Positions 8,194 to 16,806 of a stretch of DNA of 64,000 nt are shown piece after piece. Every line of letters starts with the position of its first letter. Position 1 is the first letter of the stretch. This DNA is from Microbacterium sp. 1.5R (GTDB lineage: Bacteria; Actinomycetota; Actinomycetes; Actinomycetales; Microbacteriaceae), in assembly GCF_007667425.1 (NCBI RefSeq), contig NZ_VDRC01000001.1, forward strand, positions 1,011,379 to 1,075,378, written 5' to 3'. The notes below the pieces were generated by a model, which saw only the letters and a list, made by a program, of their open reading frames with translations, was not told where the DNA came from and made no database searches. A program made the position numbers and the translations under genes.

Positions 8194-9021
8194 GTGGTCG
8201 CCGCGCACGGCATCCGCGTGGCGGTGGCGAGAGCCGGCGGGGCGATCTCGTCGATCGAGGCGCACGGCGTCGAGCTGCTCGCCCGCACCCCCTGGGCCGA
8301 CGAGGGGCTCGGCGGAGTCGACGACGCATGGCGGATGCCGTCGAGCAGCGCCGAATGGCACCGGCGGTATCCGGGCGGCTGGCATCTGCTGACCCCGGCG
8401 GCGGGCGACCCTGCACCCGAGGCGGCGGTCGACCAGCCGTTCCACGGCGAGGCGGCCTGGCGTTCGTGGCGCGTCCGCGTCGATGGAGACGCCGCGATCG
8501 TCACCGAGGTGCTGCTCCGCACGGCACCGCTGCGGATCACCCGCACGGTCTCGGTCGCGCAGGAGCACGTGTTCGTCGACACCGTGGTGCGCAACGAGAG
8601 CGCCACCGCCCAGAGGATCGTCTGGGTCGAGCATCCGGCGCTCGCCGGCGCCCTGTTCGATGACGCCGATGTCGAGCTCGACGACGGGGCGGACGCGCCG
8701 ATCGCGGTCGACATCGTCGCGGCGCCCGGGTCGCGGTTCGCCGATCTCGCCACGGCTTCCGGACGGGTCGCGATCAGGTCGGCGTCGACCGGGCTCGACG
8801 TGACGATGACGTGGGATGCCGCTCTGCTCCCCCGCGTGTACGTCTGGCAGGAGCGCCGCGGATCCGAGGGGTTCCCGTGGTGGGGCGCGGTCGACGCAGT
8901 GGGCATCGAGCCTGCGTCCGACCCGTACGGCACGGCGACCCTCGGCTCCGGGTCGGTGACGGTGCCCGGTCGCGGCGAGCGCCGCACCCGCCTGACGTGG
9001 GAGATCCGGCCACGCGGGTGA
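8122..9021 (+). CDS. Galactose-mutarotase-fold protein (aldose epimerase-like)
   Basis: 299 residues from GTG 8122, which overlaps the preceding stop (GTGA). The protein has a beta-rich pattern with GGWHLLTPAAG and PFHGEAAW near the middle, as in aldose-1-epimerase-like and DUF4432-like proteins that bind sugars on a beta-supersandwich. The N-terminal 24 codons are an 18-bp tandem repeat encoding VTTDDV four times. Each repeat carries a possible GTG start, so the true N-terminus is uncertain by up to about 20 residues. It probably interconverts anomers of the sugar released by the preceding glycosidase. Confidence 0.65.
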   Translation: MTTDDVVTTDDVVTTDDVVTTDDAVVAAHGIRVAVARAGGAISSIEAHGVELLARTPWADEGLGGVDDAWRMPSSSAEWHRRYPGGWHLLTPAAGDPAPEAAVDQPFHGEAAWRSWRVRVDGDAAIVTEVLLRTAPLRITRTVSVAQEHVFVDTVVRNESATAQRIVWVEHPALAGALFDDADVELDDGADAPIAVDIVAAPGSRFADLATASGRVAIRSASTGLDVTMTWDAALLPRVYVWQERRGSEGFPWWGAVDAVGIEPASDPYGTATLGSGSVTVPGRGERRTRLTWEIRPRG

Positions 9022-9041
9022 GCGTCACGGCGCCGGATCGC

Positions 9042-9076
9042 TACAATCGTTCTGCGATGTCAAAGAAAGCGATTTC
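9042..9076 (+). promoter_or_regulatory. Near-leaderless promoter and autoregulatory operator of the LacI gene
   Basis: TACAAT at 9042-9047 is a good -10 only ten bases before the ATG at 9057, so the transcript should have almost no leader. GAAAGCGATTTC (9065-9076), a dyad with the AANCGNTT core of LacI operators, lies within codons 3-7. Repressor binding there would block its own gene. It resembles the cores at 1125-1132 and 1262-1269. Confidence 0.5.
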
Positions 9077-10076
9077 CCTCAAGGACGTGGCCGCCATCGC
9101 GGGAGTCTCCGTCTCGACCGCGTCGAAGGTGCTGCGGGGCGGGGGCAAGGCGTCCGACGCCACTCGCGAGCGCATCCTCGAAGCGGCCGCGCGCCTGGAC
9201 TACGAGCCCAACGCGCTCGGCCAGTTCCTCGCGCAGGGGCGCAGCGCCACGATCGGCGTGCTGACCCTGAACGCACCCGGCGCGTTCACGATGCCGGTGC
9301 TCACCGCCGCGACGACGGCGCTGGGTGCGCGCGATCTGTCGGTGCTCGTGGCGGACTCACGGCTCGACCGTGCCGTCGTCGCCGCGACGGTGCGCAAGTT
9401 CCGGGCGCGCAAGGTCGACGGATTGCTGGTCGTCGGCGACGGCAGCGGCACCGCGATGCGCTCGGTGACCGCCGGGTTCACGGTGCCGGTGGTCTACGCC
9501 TACGGGTTCTCCGACGACCCGGACGACGTGTCGTTCGTGCACAACGGTCAGATCGCCGGCGAGCTCGCGGGACGCCACCTGCTCGGCCTCGGACGACGCC
9601 GGATCGCCCACATCGGCGCCTCGCTCGACGACCATTCGGCCAAGGAACGCGCCGAGGGGCTGACTGCGGTGCTCGCGGCGGAGGGTCTCGAACTCGTCGG
9701 CGGCGCCGGGTTCCACGGCGACTGGTCGCGGTCGTGGGGCCGCCGGGCCGCCGAGGAGCTGGTCGCATCGGGGCTCGAGTTCGACGCGGTGTTCTGCGGC
9801 AACGACACGATCGCGATGGCGGCGTCCGAGGTGTTCCGCCAGGCGGGGCTCCGCATCCCCGCCGACGTCGCCGTCGTCGGATTCGACAACCTCGCCGGGC
9901 TCATGGACCAGCACGACCGCACGCTCACGACGATCGACCCGCTGCTCGGCTCGGTGGGCGAGCGCGCGGCCCAGTACCTCGCCGACGCCATCGAGGGCGA
10001 CACCTACGAGCCGGGAGTGCACCGGGTCGACGGCATCCTCATCGAGGGCGAGTCGTCGGTCGGCCCGCGTTCCTGA
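9057..10076 (+). CDS. LacI-family transcriptional regulator
   Basis: 339 residues, standard length. The N-terminal helix-turn-helix (SLKDVAAIAGVSVSTASKVL) is followed by the hinge helix region and a periplasmic-binding-protein-like ligand domain ending with the dimerisation strand AVVGFDNLAGL. It is the last gene of the sugar locus and is predicted to repress the divergent operons at about 1.1-1.3 kb and itself, because AANCGNTT cores occur at those sites. The inducer is presumably a sugar or acid produced by this pathway. ATG 9057 is chosen because it matches the family start and lies just after the -10 box. Confidence 0.92.
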   Translation: MSKKAISLKDVAAIAGVSVSTASKVLRGGGKASDATRERILEAAARLDYEPNALGQFLAQGRSATIGVLTLNAPGAFTMPVLTAATTALGARDLSVLVADSRLDRAVVAATVRKFRARKVDGLLVVGDGSGTAMRSVTAGFTVPVVYAYGFSDDPDDVSFVHNGQIAGELAGRHLLGLGRRRIAHIGASLDDHSAKERAEGLTAVLAAEGLELVGGAGFHGDWSRSWGRRAAEELVASGLEFDAVFCGNDTIAMAASEVFRQAGLRIPADVAVVGFDNLAGLMDQHDRTLTTIDPLLGSVGERAAQYLADAIEGDTYEPGVHRVDGILIEGESSVGPRS

Positions 10077-10097
10077 GCGGCACGACGCAGGAACGCG
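10066..10097. terminator. Candidate bidirectional terminator between convergent genes
   Basis: Eight-bp arms CGCGTTCC and GGAACGCG enclose 16 nt between the LacI gene stop and the end of the DUF7882-like gene. No T-run is present, so the termination role is inferred from its position. Confidence 0.4.
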
Positions 10098-10100
10098 CGG

Positions 10101-10394
10101 TCACTCCAGCTCGTCGAGGACCAGCTCGCCGCGGGCGTTGAGCCGGCCCATCATCCGCTCGACACGCCGGGGGTCGACCTTCGGCGCCGGGCTCTCGTCG
10201 AACTCCATCACCATGGGGATGCTCGGATGGATCCACGCCGACATCGCACCCACCCGGCGGCTCCCGCCGGGCCACGTCATCATGAAGCTCTCCTGGCGAC
10301 GCAGTTTGGTCGAGATCACGATCTTCACGTGCGCCAGGAGATCGTCGTCGATCTCGATCGCAGGGCGCGAACTGTTGTACTCGAGCTTTCCCAT
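10101..10394 (-). CDS. Small DUF7882-like actinobacterial protein
   Basis: 97 residues from ATG 10394. The sequence starts MGKLEYNSSRPAIEIDD, then DLLAHVKIVISTKLRRQESF, W-P-G and WIHPSIP, a pattern I recognise from short proteins widespread in Microbacteriaceae (DUF7882, sometimes annotated near DNA ligase genes). There is no signal peptide or membrane segment. Function is unknown. A longer frame upstream to 10505 exists, but the family start is at MGKL. No strong ribosome site is visible. It stands alone between a regulator and an unrelated operon. Confidence 0.7.
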   Translation of the reverse strand: MGKLEYNSSRPAIEIDDDLLAHVKIVISTKLRRQESFMMTWPGGSRRVGAMSAWIHPSIPMVMEFDESPAPKVDPRRVERMMGRLNARGELVLDELE

Positions 10395-10481
10395 GATCGA
10401 ACAGTACCGCGCGGTGCGCGGCCTCGCGGGCGTGGCCGCGCTGGCGCGCCGGAGCCCTCCGTAGCACCGCGTCGGAGGCGC

Positions 10482-10519
10482 TATATAGGTTGAATATCTG
10501 TTCAATCGTCAGATTGCAA
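10482..10519 (-). promoter_or_regulatory. Candidate promoter and inverted repeat upstream of the DUF7882-like gene
   Basis: An AT-rich island in GC-rich DNA holds TTGAA (10490-10494) and TTCAA (10501-10505) separated by six bases, plus TTGCAA (10514-10519) and TATATA (10482-10487). Leftward transcription could use TTGCAA with TATTCA at 17-bp spacing, or the TATATA element. Apart from this and the hairpin at 10613, I see nothing in the 308-bp gap 10395-10702. Confidence 0.35.
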
Positions 10520-10612
10520 CCCTTTTGCGGGAATGAGTCAGCCGGATAGCGTCGGAAGTGGTCGTGAATCTCCGACCACGGGCCGGCGGAGTCCCCAGCG
10601 ATGCCGGTCCGC

Positions 10613-10646
10613 GTCCCCGGCGCGGTTCCCCAGACCCGCCGGGGAC
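10613..10646 (-). terminator. Candidate terminator hairpin after the 11-gene operon
   Basis: Perfect 10-bp stem GTCCCCGGCG / CGCCGGGGAC with a 14-nt loop, 57 bases past the stop of the amidase-like gene. There is no T-run, which is common for stem-only terminators in high-GC actinobacteria. Confidence 0.5.
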
Positions 10647-10702
10647 ACAAGCGTGCGGCGAGATCGCCGACCTGTCACGACGGCGTCAAGGGCCCGGGGC
10701 TG

Positions 10703-12868
10703 TCACCGCGCCGAGGGGCGACGCAGCAGCTCGGCGAGCACGTTTCCGATGACGGTGGAGATGTTGTTCTCATAGCGGTGGTGCGACAGCGCTCCGGTGA
10801 AGCAGATGGATCCGACGCTGAACGCGGCGCCACCGCCTGGCCTCTCGAGCCAGGTCATGTCGGAGCGCACGTCGGCGCACTCCGAGCCGCCGAGCCCGGC
10901 GCGGGAGGCCATCACGTCTTCGCCGGCGAGCAGATAGAAGTCGCTGTGCCCCGTGGAGGACGCGAGCACGACTGTCTCCCGCGGGCTGCCGCGGTCGGGA
11001 TCGAAGCGGTCGATCTCATCGCCGGAGGAGCCGTTCATGATGAGACCGAAGTCGCCGATGATCTCGTCCGTCACTCCCTCGAACACGAAGGCGAGCTCGC
11101 GAGGAAGGTCGGTGGACCGACGGAATCCGGGCGCGCGGGAATCCCACCCCTGCGCTGTCATGCCGATGCCCGTGAGCGCATTGGGCCAGCGGCCCCGCTG
11201 ACGCCACATCCCGCCCGCCTCACCGGTGGTGCTGTGGAATCCCTGCCCCGGCGCCCCTTCCGATGGGCGGGTGCCGACCGGGCCGCGACGGATCTCGAGC
11301 AGGTGCGGCCGCTCGGCATCCTGACTCGTGACCCAGTAGAAGCCGTTGCCGCCGAGGTACATCAGGGAGCCCCCCTGCTCGGCGTGCGCGTCGAACGCAT
11401 CGAGCATCCGCGCACTCACGTACTCCGGGTGGCTGCCGGTGATGACGACGGCGTAGTCGGCGAGCAGTGGCGCCCCGTCGCGGTGCAGGTCGTGGTCGGT
11501 GATGACGTCGAACCCGTACCCCTTCTCCATGAGCCAGTCGACGAGGTAGAGGTCGGCGCTGAGATGGCGAGGGGCGTCCTGCAGCCAGGCGCGGTAGTCG
11601 GGCCGCAGGTTGGGGATCGGACGCAGATGCGTCGAGTACGAGCAGGTGCTGCCGTCCGAGTGCACGTCGTACATGCTTAGTCCCCACTCGGGATGCTGGG
11701 CGAGCTCGATGTCGCGATGCCCGGGGTGGATCGGGTGGTCGCTCATCTGATCGCCCTCGAAGTCGAGCCGGGTGACCATGCGCTCGTTCGCGTAGGCGAT
11801 GTAGGTGAAGGTGGGCAGCAGCACGGCGATGCGCGCGCGGGGCGCGCCGTCGCCGGGGCGGACGACGAACGGGACGTGGTCGACGACACCGTCGGCGCGG
11901 AGCTCCACCGCGTACACCCCGGACTCGAGGTCGTGCGGCACCGCGAAGGTGAGGCTGGGCGGCCATCCCGCGTCGTCGAGATCGTCGTCGTGGAAGTGGA
12001 TCGCCCCGTACTGGTCGGGGACCTTGGTGAAATCGACCTCCTCGTGCACCCAGAGGGCACCGGTCGCGGCGCGGAGCGGGGCGTTCAGCACCAGGCCGTG
12101 CCGCTCGTGCCCCGAGACGTCGATGCTGCGAGCGCTGCCGATCTCCCTCTCGAACCGCCAGTCCGCGATGAAGACCCTCGACCCGTCGGCGTCGGTGCGG
12201 TGGATGCGCGGATTCTCGATCTTGCCGTTGAACACACGATCGGGCGTCCACTGCCCGCCCCGCAGGCCGCAGTCGACCGCGGCGATCACGGCCGACTCGA
12301 CGATCACCGAGGAGACGACGGCCTCGGCAGTGGATTCCGACCAGACCTCGCGCCGACGTCGCAGCTCGGTGCAGCGCAGCACCGCCCTGTCGTCGCGGGA
12401 GAGATGCACCTCGATGCGGTACCAGCTCTCGGCGCGCCAGGCCACGACGAGGGTCGACACCGTGGTGTCGCCCGCCCGCAGGGCGAGGGCGCCGGTCGGG
12501 TCGATGAGGAGGGAGAGACCGGCCGAGCCGTCGGCCGTGAGCAGGGAGACGATGCCCTGCTCACGGCCTGCCGCGGGCGTCGTCGGCTGGACGAGCACCG
12601 AGACGTCGAGGCCGCCCGACGCCTGCACCCCGATGCTGGGCACCACGACGCACGACCCCAGGTGCACGTCGCGCTCGACACCGGCCACCGTCTGCCTCTC
12701 GAACGACTCGACGGGCAGGATGCGGCGGCCCGGCCCCTCGGGGTTGTCATCGCCGTGGCGCAGCCGCACCAGGCCGACCTCCACCTCGGGAGCGCTCGCG
12801 CTGACCATCAGGTCGACCACCTCCCCCGGTGTCGCGGAGAGGGTGGAGAGGTATCCGGTGAGGGTCAT
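10703..12868 (-). CDS. N,N-dimethylformamidase beta-subunit-like protein
   Basis: 721 residues, close to the length of the large (beta) subunit of N,N-dimethylformamidase. The N-terminal half has beta-sandwich/lectin-like segments (for example FNGKIENPRIH and HERHGLVL, a LamG-like pattern). The C-terminal half has the family signatures HPEWGLSMYDVHSDGS, LRPIPNLRPDY, GFDVITDHDLHRDG, VVITGSHPEYVS and MYLGGNGFYWVTS, followed by REIRRGP-like text. In the known enzyme a mononuclear iron held by two Tyr and one Glu hydrolyses the amide; I cannot map these residues safely. No small alpha subunit is adjacent. It is the last gene of a sugar/polyol operon, so its substrate may be a sugar-linked or N-acylated compound rather than dimethylformamide. 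Confidence 0.8.
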   Translation of the reverse strand: MTLTGYLSTLSATPGEVVDLMVSASAPEVEVGLVRLRHGDDNPEGPGRRILPVESFERQTVAGVERDVHLGSCVVVPSIGVQASGGLDVSVLVQPTTPAAGREQGIVSLLTADGSAGLSLLIDPTGALALRAGDTTVSTLVVAWRAESWYRIEVHLSRDDRAVLRCTELRRRREVWSESTAEAVVSSVIVESAVIAAVDCGLRGGQWTPDRVFNGKIENPRIHRTDADGSRVFIADWRFEREIGSARSIDVSGHERHGLVLNAPLRAATGALWVHEEVDFTKVPDQYGAIHFHDDDLDDAGWPPSLTFAVPHDLESGVYAVELRADGVVDHVPFVVRPGDGAPRARIAVLLPTFTYIAYANERMVTRLDFEGDQMSDHPIHPGHRDIELAQHPEWGLSMYDVHSDGSTCSYSTHLRPIPNLRPDYRAWLQDAPRHLSADLYLVDWLMEKGYGFDVITDHDLHRDGAPLLADYAVVITGSHPEYVSARMLDAFDAHAEQGGSLMYLGGNGFYWVTSQDAERPHLLEIRRGPVGTRPSEGAPGQGFHSTTGEAGGMWRQRGRWPNALTGIGMTAQGWDSRAPGFRRSTDLPRELAFVFEGVTDEIIGDFGLIMNGSSGDEIDRFDPDRGSPRETVVLASSTGHSDFYLLAGEDVMASRAGLGGSECADVRSDMTWLERPGGGAAFSVGSICFTGALSHHRYENNISTVIGNVLAELLRRPSAR

Positions 12869-12911
12869 GATGGCGTCCTGGGGAGGGGTCGGCGGGTCGG
12901 GCGGATCGGGC

Positions 12912-13928
12912 TCAGTTGCACTCGGTCTTGTACCAGAGCTTCTGCCCCTCGGGGCTGTCGACGTCCTCGCTCGTGAGGATCTCGACGGGCGCGTCGACGG
13001 TCTTCTCGACCTCGTCGCCGTTCAGCTGGTTCGCGATCTGCTCGATCGCCAGCTCGCCCATCGCGTAGGGCTGCTGTGCGACGGTGGCCTGCAGCACACC
13101 CTCCTGCAGCAGCTCGACGTTGGCCGCTCCGGCATCCCAGCTCACCATCTTCACGTCGCCGACCACGCCCGCGTTGCGCAGCGCCACGGCCGCACCCGTC
13201 GAGTTGAGGTAGTTCGTCGTGTAGATGGCCTTGAGGTCGGGGTACTTCACGAGCGTCGACGCCGCGTTCGCCTGGATGACGTCGGCGGAGATCTCGGGGT
13301 ACGAGATCGAGACGACTTCGATGTCGGGGTAGTCCTTCAGCGCATCCTCGAAGCCCTTGATGCGGGCCTGGGTGATCGGGTTGGTCGCGAGCGAGCCGAT
13401 CGCGGCTATCTGTCCCTCTCCGCCGATCAGGTCGGCCAGGTAGGCGGTGATCTCCTTGGCACCCTCGTAGTGGTTGGAGGCCACGAACGAGTCGTAGAGG
13501 TTCTCGTCGTCGAGCTGCGCGTCGACGTCGATGACGGTCACGCCGTCTTCCCGTGCGGTCTGGATCGGGATGCCACCGGCTACCGGGTCCGCCGGGGTGT
13601 AGATGAGAGCGTCCGGAGCACTCGTGAGGACGTTCTGGACGATGGTGGTGAGCTGCGCCTGGTTCTGGTTCTGCGGTGCCTGCAGCTCGCCCACCTCCAT
13701 GCCCAGCTTCTTGCCCGCGGCCTGCGCGCCGCAGGCGACCTGCACGTAGTAGGGGTCTCCGGACTGCGGACCGGCGATGGCGATGGAGGCACCAGTGACG
13801 GCGTCGCCGCCGTCACCCCCGGCCTCCGGGTCGTCGGAGGAACAGGCGGCGAGAGGTACGACGAACAGCGCAGTGGCCGCCAGCGCGAGCATCACGCGAC
13901 GGGGACGACGGAAGGAGGTGGCGTTCAT
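12912..13928 (-). CDS. Ribose-type ABC importer, sugar-binding lipoprotein
   Basis: 338 residues. The signal peptide ends at lipobox VPLAAC (Cys29). The mature part is a periplasmic-binding-protein type I domain: IAIAGPQSGDPYYVQVACGA at the start of lobe 1, DALIYTPADP and VIDVDAQLDDENLYDSF further on, as in RbsB/ABC-type sugar (CUT2) binding proteins. It follows its permease in the same operon and should feed that importer. ATG 13928 is supported by a following basic-hydrophobic signal peptide. The 146-bp gap upstream holds 22-bp tandem repeats. Confidence 0.9.
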   Translation of the reverse strand: MNATSFRRPRRVMLALAATALFVVPLAACSSDDPEAGGDGGDAVTGASIAIAGPQSGDPYYVQVACGAQAAGKKLGMEVGELQAPQNQNQAQLTTIVQNVLTSAPDALIYTPADPVAGGIPIQTAREDGVTVIDVDAQLDDENLYDSFVASNHYEGAKEITAYLADLIGGEGQIAAIGSLATNPITQARIKGFEDALKDYPDIEVVSISYPEISADVIQANAASTLVKYPDLKAIYTTNYLNSTGAAVALRNAGVVGDVKMVSWDAGAANVELLQEGVLQATVAQQPYAMGELAIEQIANQLNGDEVEKTVDAPVEILTSEDVDSPEGQKLWYKTECN

Positions 13929-13968
13929 GAGGGACTCCGGTTTCGGGACGAAGGCGTGCGAAAGGAAG

Positions 13969-14078
13969 GTGTCGTGCGGGTGTGCTTCGGGTGTCGTGCG
14001 GGCGTGCTTCGGATGTCGTGCGGGCGTGCTTCGGGTGTCGTGCGGGCGTGCTTCGGGTGTCGTGCGGGTGTGCGTCAG
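13969..14078. repeat. Five 22-bp tandem repeats between permease and binding-protein genes
   Basis: Unit GTGTCGTGCGGGCGTGCTTC plus GG recurs at 13969, 13991, 14013, 14035 and 14057; the first four differ at one or two positions and the fifth degenerates and runs into the permease stop codon (14075-14077). The array fills most of the intercistronic space. It lacks spacers, so it is not a CRISPR array. Confidence 0.9.
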
Positions 14079-15118
14079 CGCGAGGCGGAGCTCGAACGGC
14101 GCAGGCTGCGCAGCCGACGGAGGCGGTCGAGGTACAGCGCCCCGATCAGCACGGCGCCGGTGACGACCTGCTGCCAGAAGCTCTGCAGACCGGCGATGAC
14201 GAGACCGCTCGCGAGGACGACGGGGATGGCGTTTCCGAGCGCCGTGCCGGCGATCGTTCCGACACCGCCGAACAGGCTCGCGCCGCCGAGGATGGCGGCC
14301 GTGGCCGCGGTGAGCGCATCGAGGGAGTGGCCCGAGATGTTGGTCGTGCCGTACACCGAGAGCGAGAGCCAGCCGGCGAGACCCGCGAGCAGTCCGGAGA
14401 GTCCGTAGATCACCGCGAGGTGTCTACGGACCGGGATGCCGGCGCGCACCGCGGCCTCCTTGTTCGAGCCGATCGCATAGGTGTGGCGCCCGAAGACCGT
14501 CGCCTGCAGGGCGATGGCGGCGATGATCGCGACGATCGCCGCGATGACGACGACCCAGGGGATGCCGACGAGACGACCGACGCCGAACTGCGACATGGCG
14601 GCGGGCATCCCGCTGAGGTCCTGCCCGCCGGTGAAAACCTGGGCGAGACCGAGCGCGGCGCCGAACATGCCGAGCGTCACGATGATCGGGTTCAGGTCGG
14701 CGTAGGCGACGAGCAGACCGTTGATCCAGCCGAGCAGCAGACCGCTCGCGATCGCGACGGCGAGGCCCAGCAGGGCGGTGCCCCAGCCGTCTCCGCCGAC
14801 GCGTTGCATCACGATCATGCTGACGACGCCCGAGAAGACGAGCACGGATCCGACGGACAGATCGAAGCCCGCCGTGATGATGACGTAGGTCACCCCGACC
14901 GCGAGGATCAGCATGATGGAGCCGGCGAGGAACATGTTGCGCACGTTCGCCGCGCCGAGGAACGGCTGGCCGTTGATGATGGCGAAGATCACGATCAGCA
15001 GGATCAGCGCGCACGTCACGACGAACAGCGGATGCTGCCACGCGCGGTCGATGCGTTCGCGCCAGGTGGGCGCGTCGGGTGCCGCGACGGGGGCGCCCAG
15101 GGTGTCGAGCGAGGTCAT
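14075..15118 (-). CDS. Ribose-type ABC importer permease (RbsC-like)
   Basis: 347 residues, with about eight to ten hydrophobic segments. Signature segments include ILAVGVTYVIITAGFDLSVG, the hallmark of the RbsC/CUT2 permease family, and GINAL-like INGLLVAYADLNPIIVTLG. The ATG at 15118 overlaps the stop of the ATPase gene (ATGA). It should form the membrane channel with the ATPase at 15115 and receive substrate from the lipoprotein at 12912. Upstream in-frame sequence belongs to the ATPase gene and is not part of this protein. Confidence 0.92.
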   Translation of the reverse strand: MTSLDTLGAPVAAPDAPTWRERIDRAWQHPLFVVTCALILLIVIFAIINGQPFLGAANVRNMFLAGSIMLILAVGVTYVIITAGFDLSVGSVLVFSGVVSMIVMQRVGGDGWGTALLGLAVAIASGLLLGWINGLLVAYADLNPIIVTLGMFGAALGLAQVFTGGQDLSGMPAAMSQFGVGRLVGIPWVVVIAAIVAIIAAIALQATVFGRHTYAIGSNKEAAVRAGIPVRRHLAVIYGLSGLLAGLAGWLSLSVYGTTNISGHSLDALTAATAAILGGASLFGGVGTIAGTALGNAIPVVLASGLVIAGLQSFWQQVVTGAVLIGALYLDRLRRLRSLRRSSSASR

Positions 15119-15966
15119 CGTTCTCCTCCGGTGTCGGTGCTGTCGATGCTGTCGATGGACGGTGCGGCCGAGGCGCCGCCACCCGTCATCGTCGAGACGA
15201 GCAGTTCGAGGCTCGCTTCCTGGCGGGTGTAGCTGGCGACGCGCTGGCCGAGGCGCAGCACCTCGATGCGATCGGCGACGCTGAGCACGTCGGACATGTT
15301 GTGGCTGATGAGCACGACCGCGAGACCGCGGTCGGCGACGCGCCGCACCATGTCGAGCACGCCCTTGGTCTGGACGACCCCCAGCGCCGCGGTCGGCTCG
15401 TCGAGCAGCACGACCGTGCGCGCCCAGCTCACGGCCCGCGCCACGGCCACGCCCTGACGCTGACCACCCGACATGTCGCTGACCGAACCGCGGCGCGGGT
15501 CGGCCGTGACACCGAGCTGTGCGAACTCGCGCTGCGCCGTGGCCGCCATGGAGCGGTTGTCGAGGAACCCGAGCGCGCCGAGGATCCCCTTCCGCCGGGT
15601 CTCTCGACCGAGGAACATGTTGGCCACCGGCCCCATGTCGGGCGCGAGGGCGAGGTCCTGCCACACGGTCTCGATCCCGGCGGCCTGCGCGTCGGTCGGA
15701 CCCGATGCGCGGAACGGCGCGCCGCCGACGAAGACCTGCCCGTCGTCGGGGGTCAGGGCACCCGAGAGCACCTTGACGAGGGTCGACTTGCCGGCGCCGT
15801 TATCGCCGATGAGGGCGGTGACCTCGCCGGGGCGGCAGTCGAAGTCGGCCCCGCGCAGGGCATGGACGTGTCCGTACGAGACGCGGATGCCGCGGGTGCT
15901 CAGGGCGGTGTCGCCGGGGGGCGTGAGAGTCGCCCCGCCGGCGCTGCTGCGGAGATCGGAGTTCAT
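15115..15966 (-). CDS. Sugar ABC importer ATPase, single nucleotide-binding domain
   Basis: 283 residues. Walker A GDNGAGKST, signature MSGGQRQG and Walker B VVLLDEPTAAL are all present. RbsA/XylG proteins of ribose-type importers normally carry two such domains in about 500 residues; this is a single-domain FrcA-like version and must work as a homodimer. The start has GGAAGG upstream. A run of eight C on the coding strand (15998-15991) lies in the 42-bp gap before it. The stop overlaps the permease start. Confidence 0.92.
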   Translation of the reverse strand: MNSDLRSSAGGATLTPPGDTALSTRGIRVSYGHVHALRGADFDCRPGEVTALIGDNGAGKSTLVKVLSGALTPDDGQVFVGGAPFRASGPTDAQAAGIETVWQDLALAPDMGPVANMFLGRETRRKGILGALGFLDNRSMAATAQREFAQLGVTADPRRGSVSDMSGGQRQGVAVARAVSWARTVVLLDEPTAALGVVQTKGVLDMVRRVADRGLAVVLISHNMSDVLSVADRIEVLRLGQRVASYTRQEASLELLVSTMTGGGASAAPSIDSIDSTDTGGER

Positions 15967-16008
15967 CGGGGGTGCTTCCTTCCTGGCCGTGGGGGGGGAC
16001 GGCCGGGG

Positions 16009-16776
16009 TCAGACGGCGGTGTAGCCGCCGTCGATGGTGACCTGCTGGGCGGTCATGTAGCTGGAGACGTCCGAGGCGAGGAAGACCACGAGCCCCGCCA
16101 CGTCTTCGGGTGTCGCCATGCGACCCTGCGGGATCAGCGAGATCCACTCGGCCTCGAGCGAGGGCTCGCGCTCGATGATCTGCTTCGTGAGGTCTGTGAG
16201 GACATAACCCGGTGCGATCGAGTTCACCCGGATGCCGGATGCCGCCCACTCCACCGCCAGTGACTTCGCGAGGTGCGCGACGGCGGCCTTGGACGAGTTG
16301 TACGAGGCCGCCCACTGCGGCACGTTCACGATCGAGCCCGACATGGAGGAGATGAGCACGGCGCTGCCGGTCTCCCCCGCCTCGAGCAGCGTGCGGCCGA
16401 ACGCCTGCGCAGAGAAGAAGGTGCCGGTGAGGTTCACGTCGATGACCTTGCGCCACTGGTCGGCGGTGACGTCGATGGAGTCCCCGTTGATCTCGATCCC
16501 CGCCGCGGTCAGCAGCACCCGGGGCACGCCCAGCTGTGCGGTGACGTGCGCGAAGGCCGCGGCCGTGGCATCCTGATCCGTCACGTCGAGCCGGTGGCCG
16601 AGGGCCCGCACTCCGAAGTCCTCGGCGATCTGCGCGGCGGTCTGCTCGACCGTGTCGAGCAGGTCGAACAGGGCGATGTCGGTGCCCTCCGCGGCGAGGG
16701 CGCGTGCGACGGCGAGGCCGATGCCGCGGCCGCCTCCGGTGATGACGGCGATGCGTCCGGCGAGGTCGATGTTCAT
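16009..16776 (-). CDS. Short-chain dehydrogenase/reductase
   Basis: 255 residues, classical SDR. Cofactor motif TGGGRGIG near residue 13, active-site Ser in ISSMSGS, and catalytic YNSSK are present, with the C-terminal AQQVTIDGGYT typical of the family. The ATG at 16776 has AAGGAG upstream. Asp at the end of the second strand (IALFDLLD) suggests NAD rather than NADP. Within an operon with a sugar kinase and isomerase, it is likely a polyol or sugar dehydrogenase acting before or after phosphorylation; the substrate cannot be read from sequence. Confidence 0.9.
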   Translation of the reverse strand: MNIDLAGRIAVITGGGRGIGLAVARALAAEGTDIALFDLLDTVEQTAAQIAEDFGVRALGHRLDVTDQDATAAAFAHVTAQLGVPRVLLTAAGIEINGDSIDVTADQWRKVIDVNLTGTFFSAQAFGRTLLEAGETGSAVLISSMSGSIVNVPQWAASYNSSKAAVAHLAKSLAVEWAASGIRVNSIAPGYVLTDLTKQIIEREPSLEAEWISLIPQGRMATPEDVAGLVVFLASDVSSYMTAQQVTIDGGYTAV

Positions 16777-16806
16777 GGTGTCTCCTTCAGGTGGAACGGG
16801 GAAGTC

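Noticed and set aside
13969..14078. CRISPR-like array
   Set aside because: The units are contiguous with no spacers, and no cas genes occur.
13982..15232. A 416-codon rightward frame across the repeat array, permease and ATPase genes
   Set aside because: It is a charge-rich shadow of the opposite strand; the leftward permease and ATPase genes have clear domain motifs.
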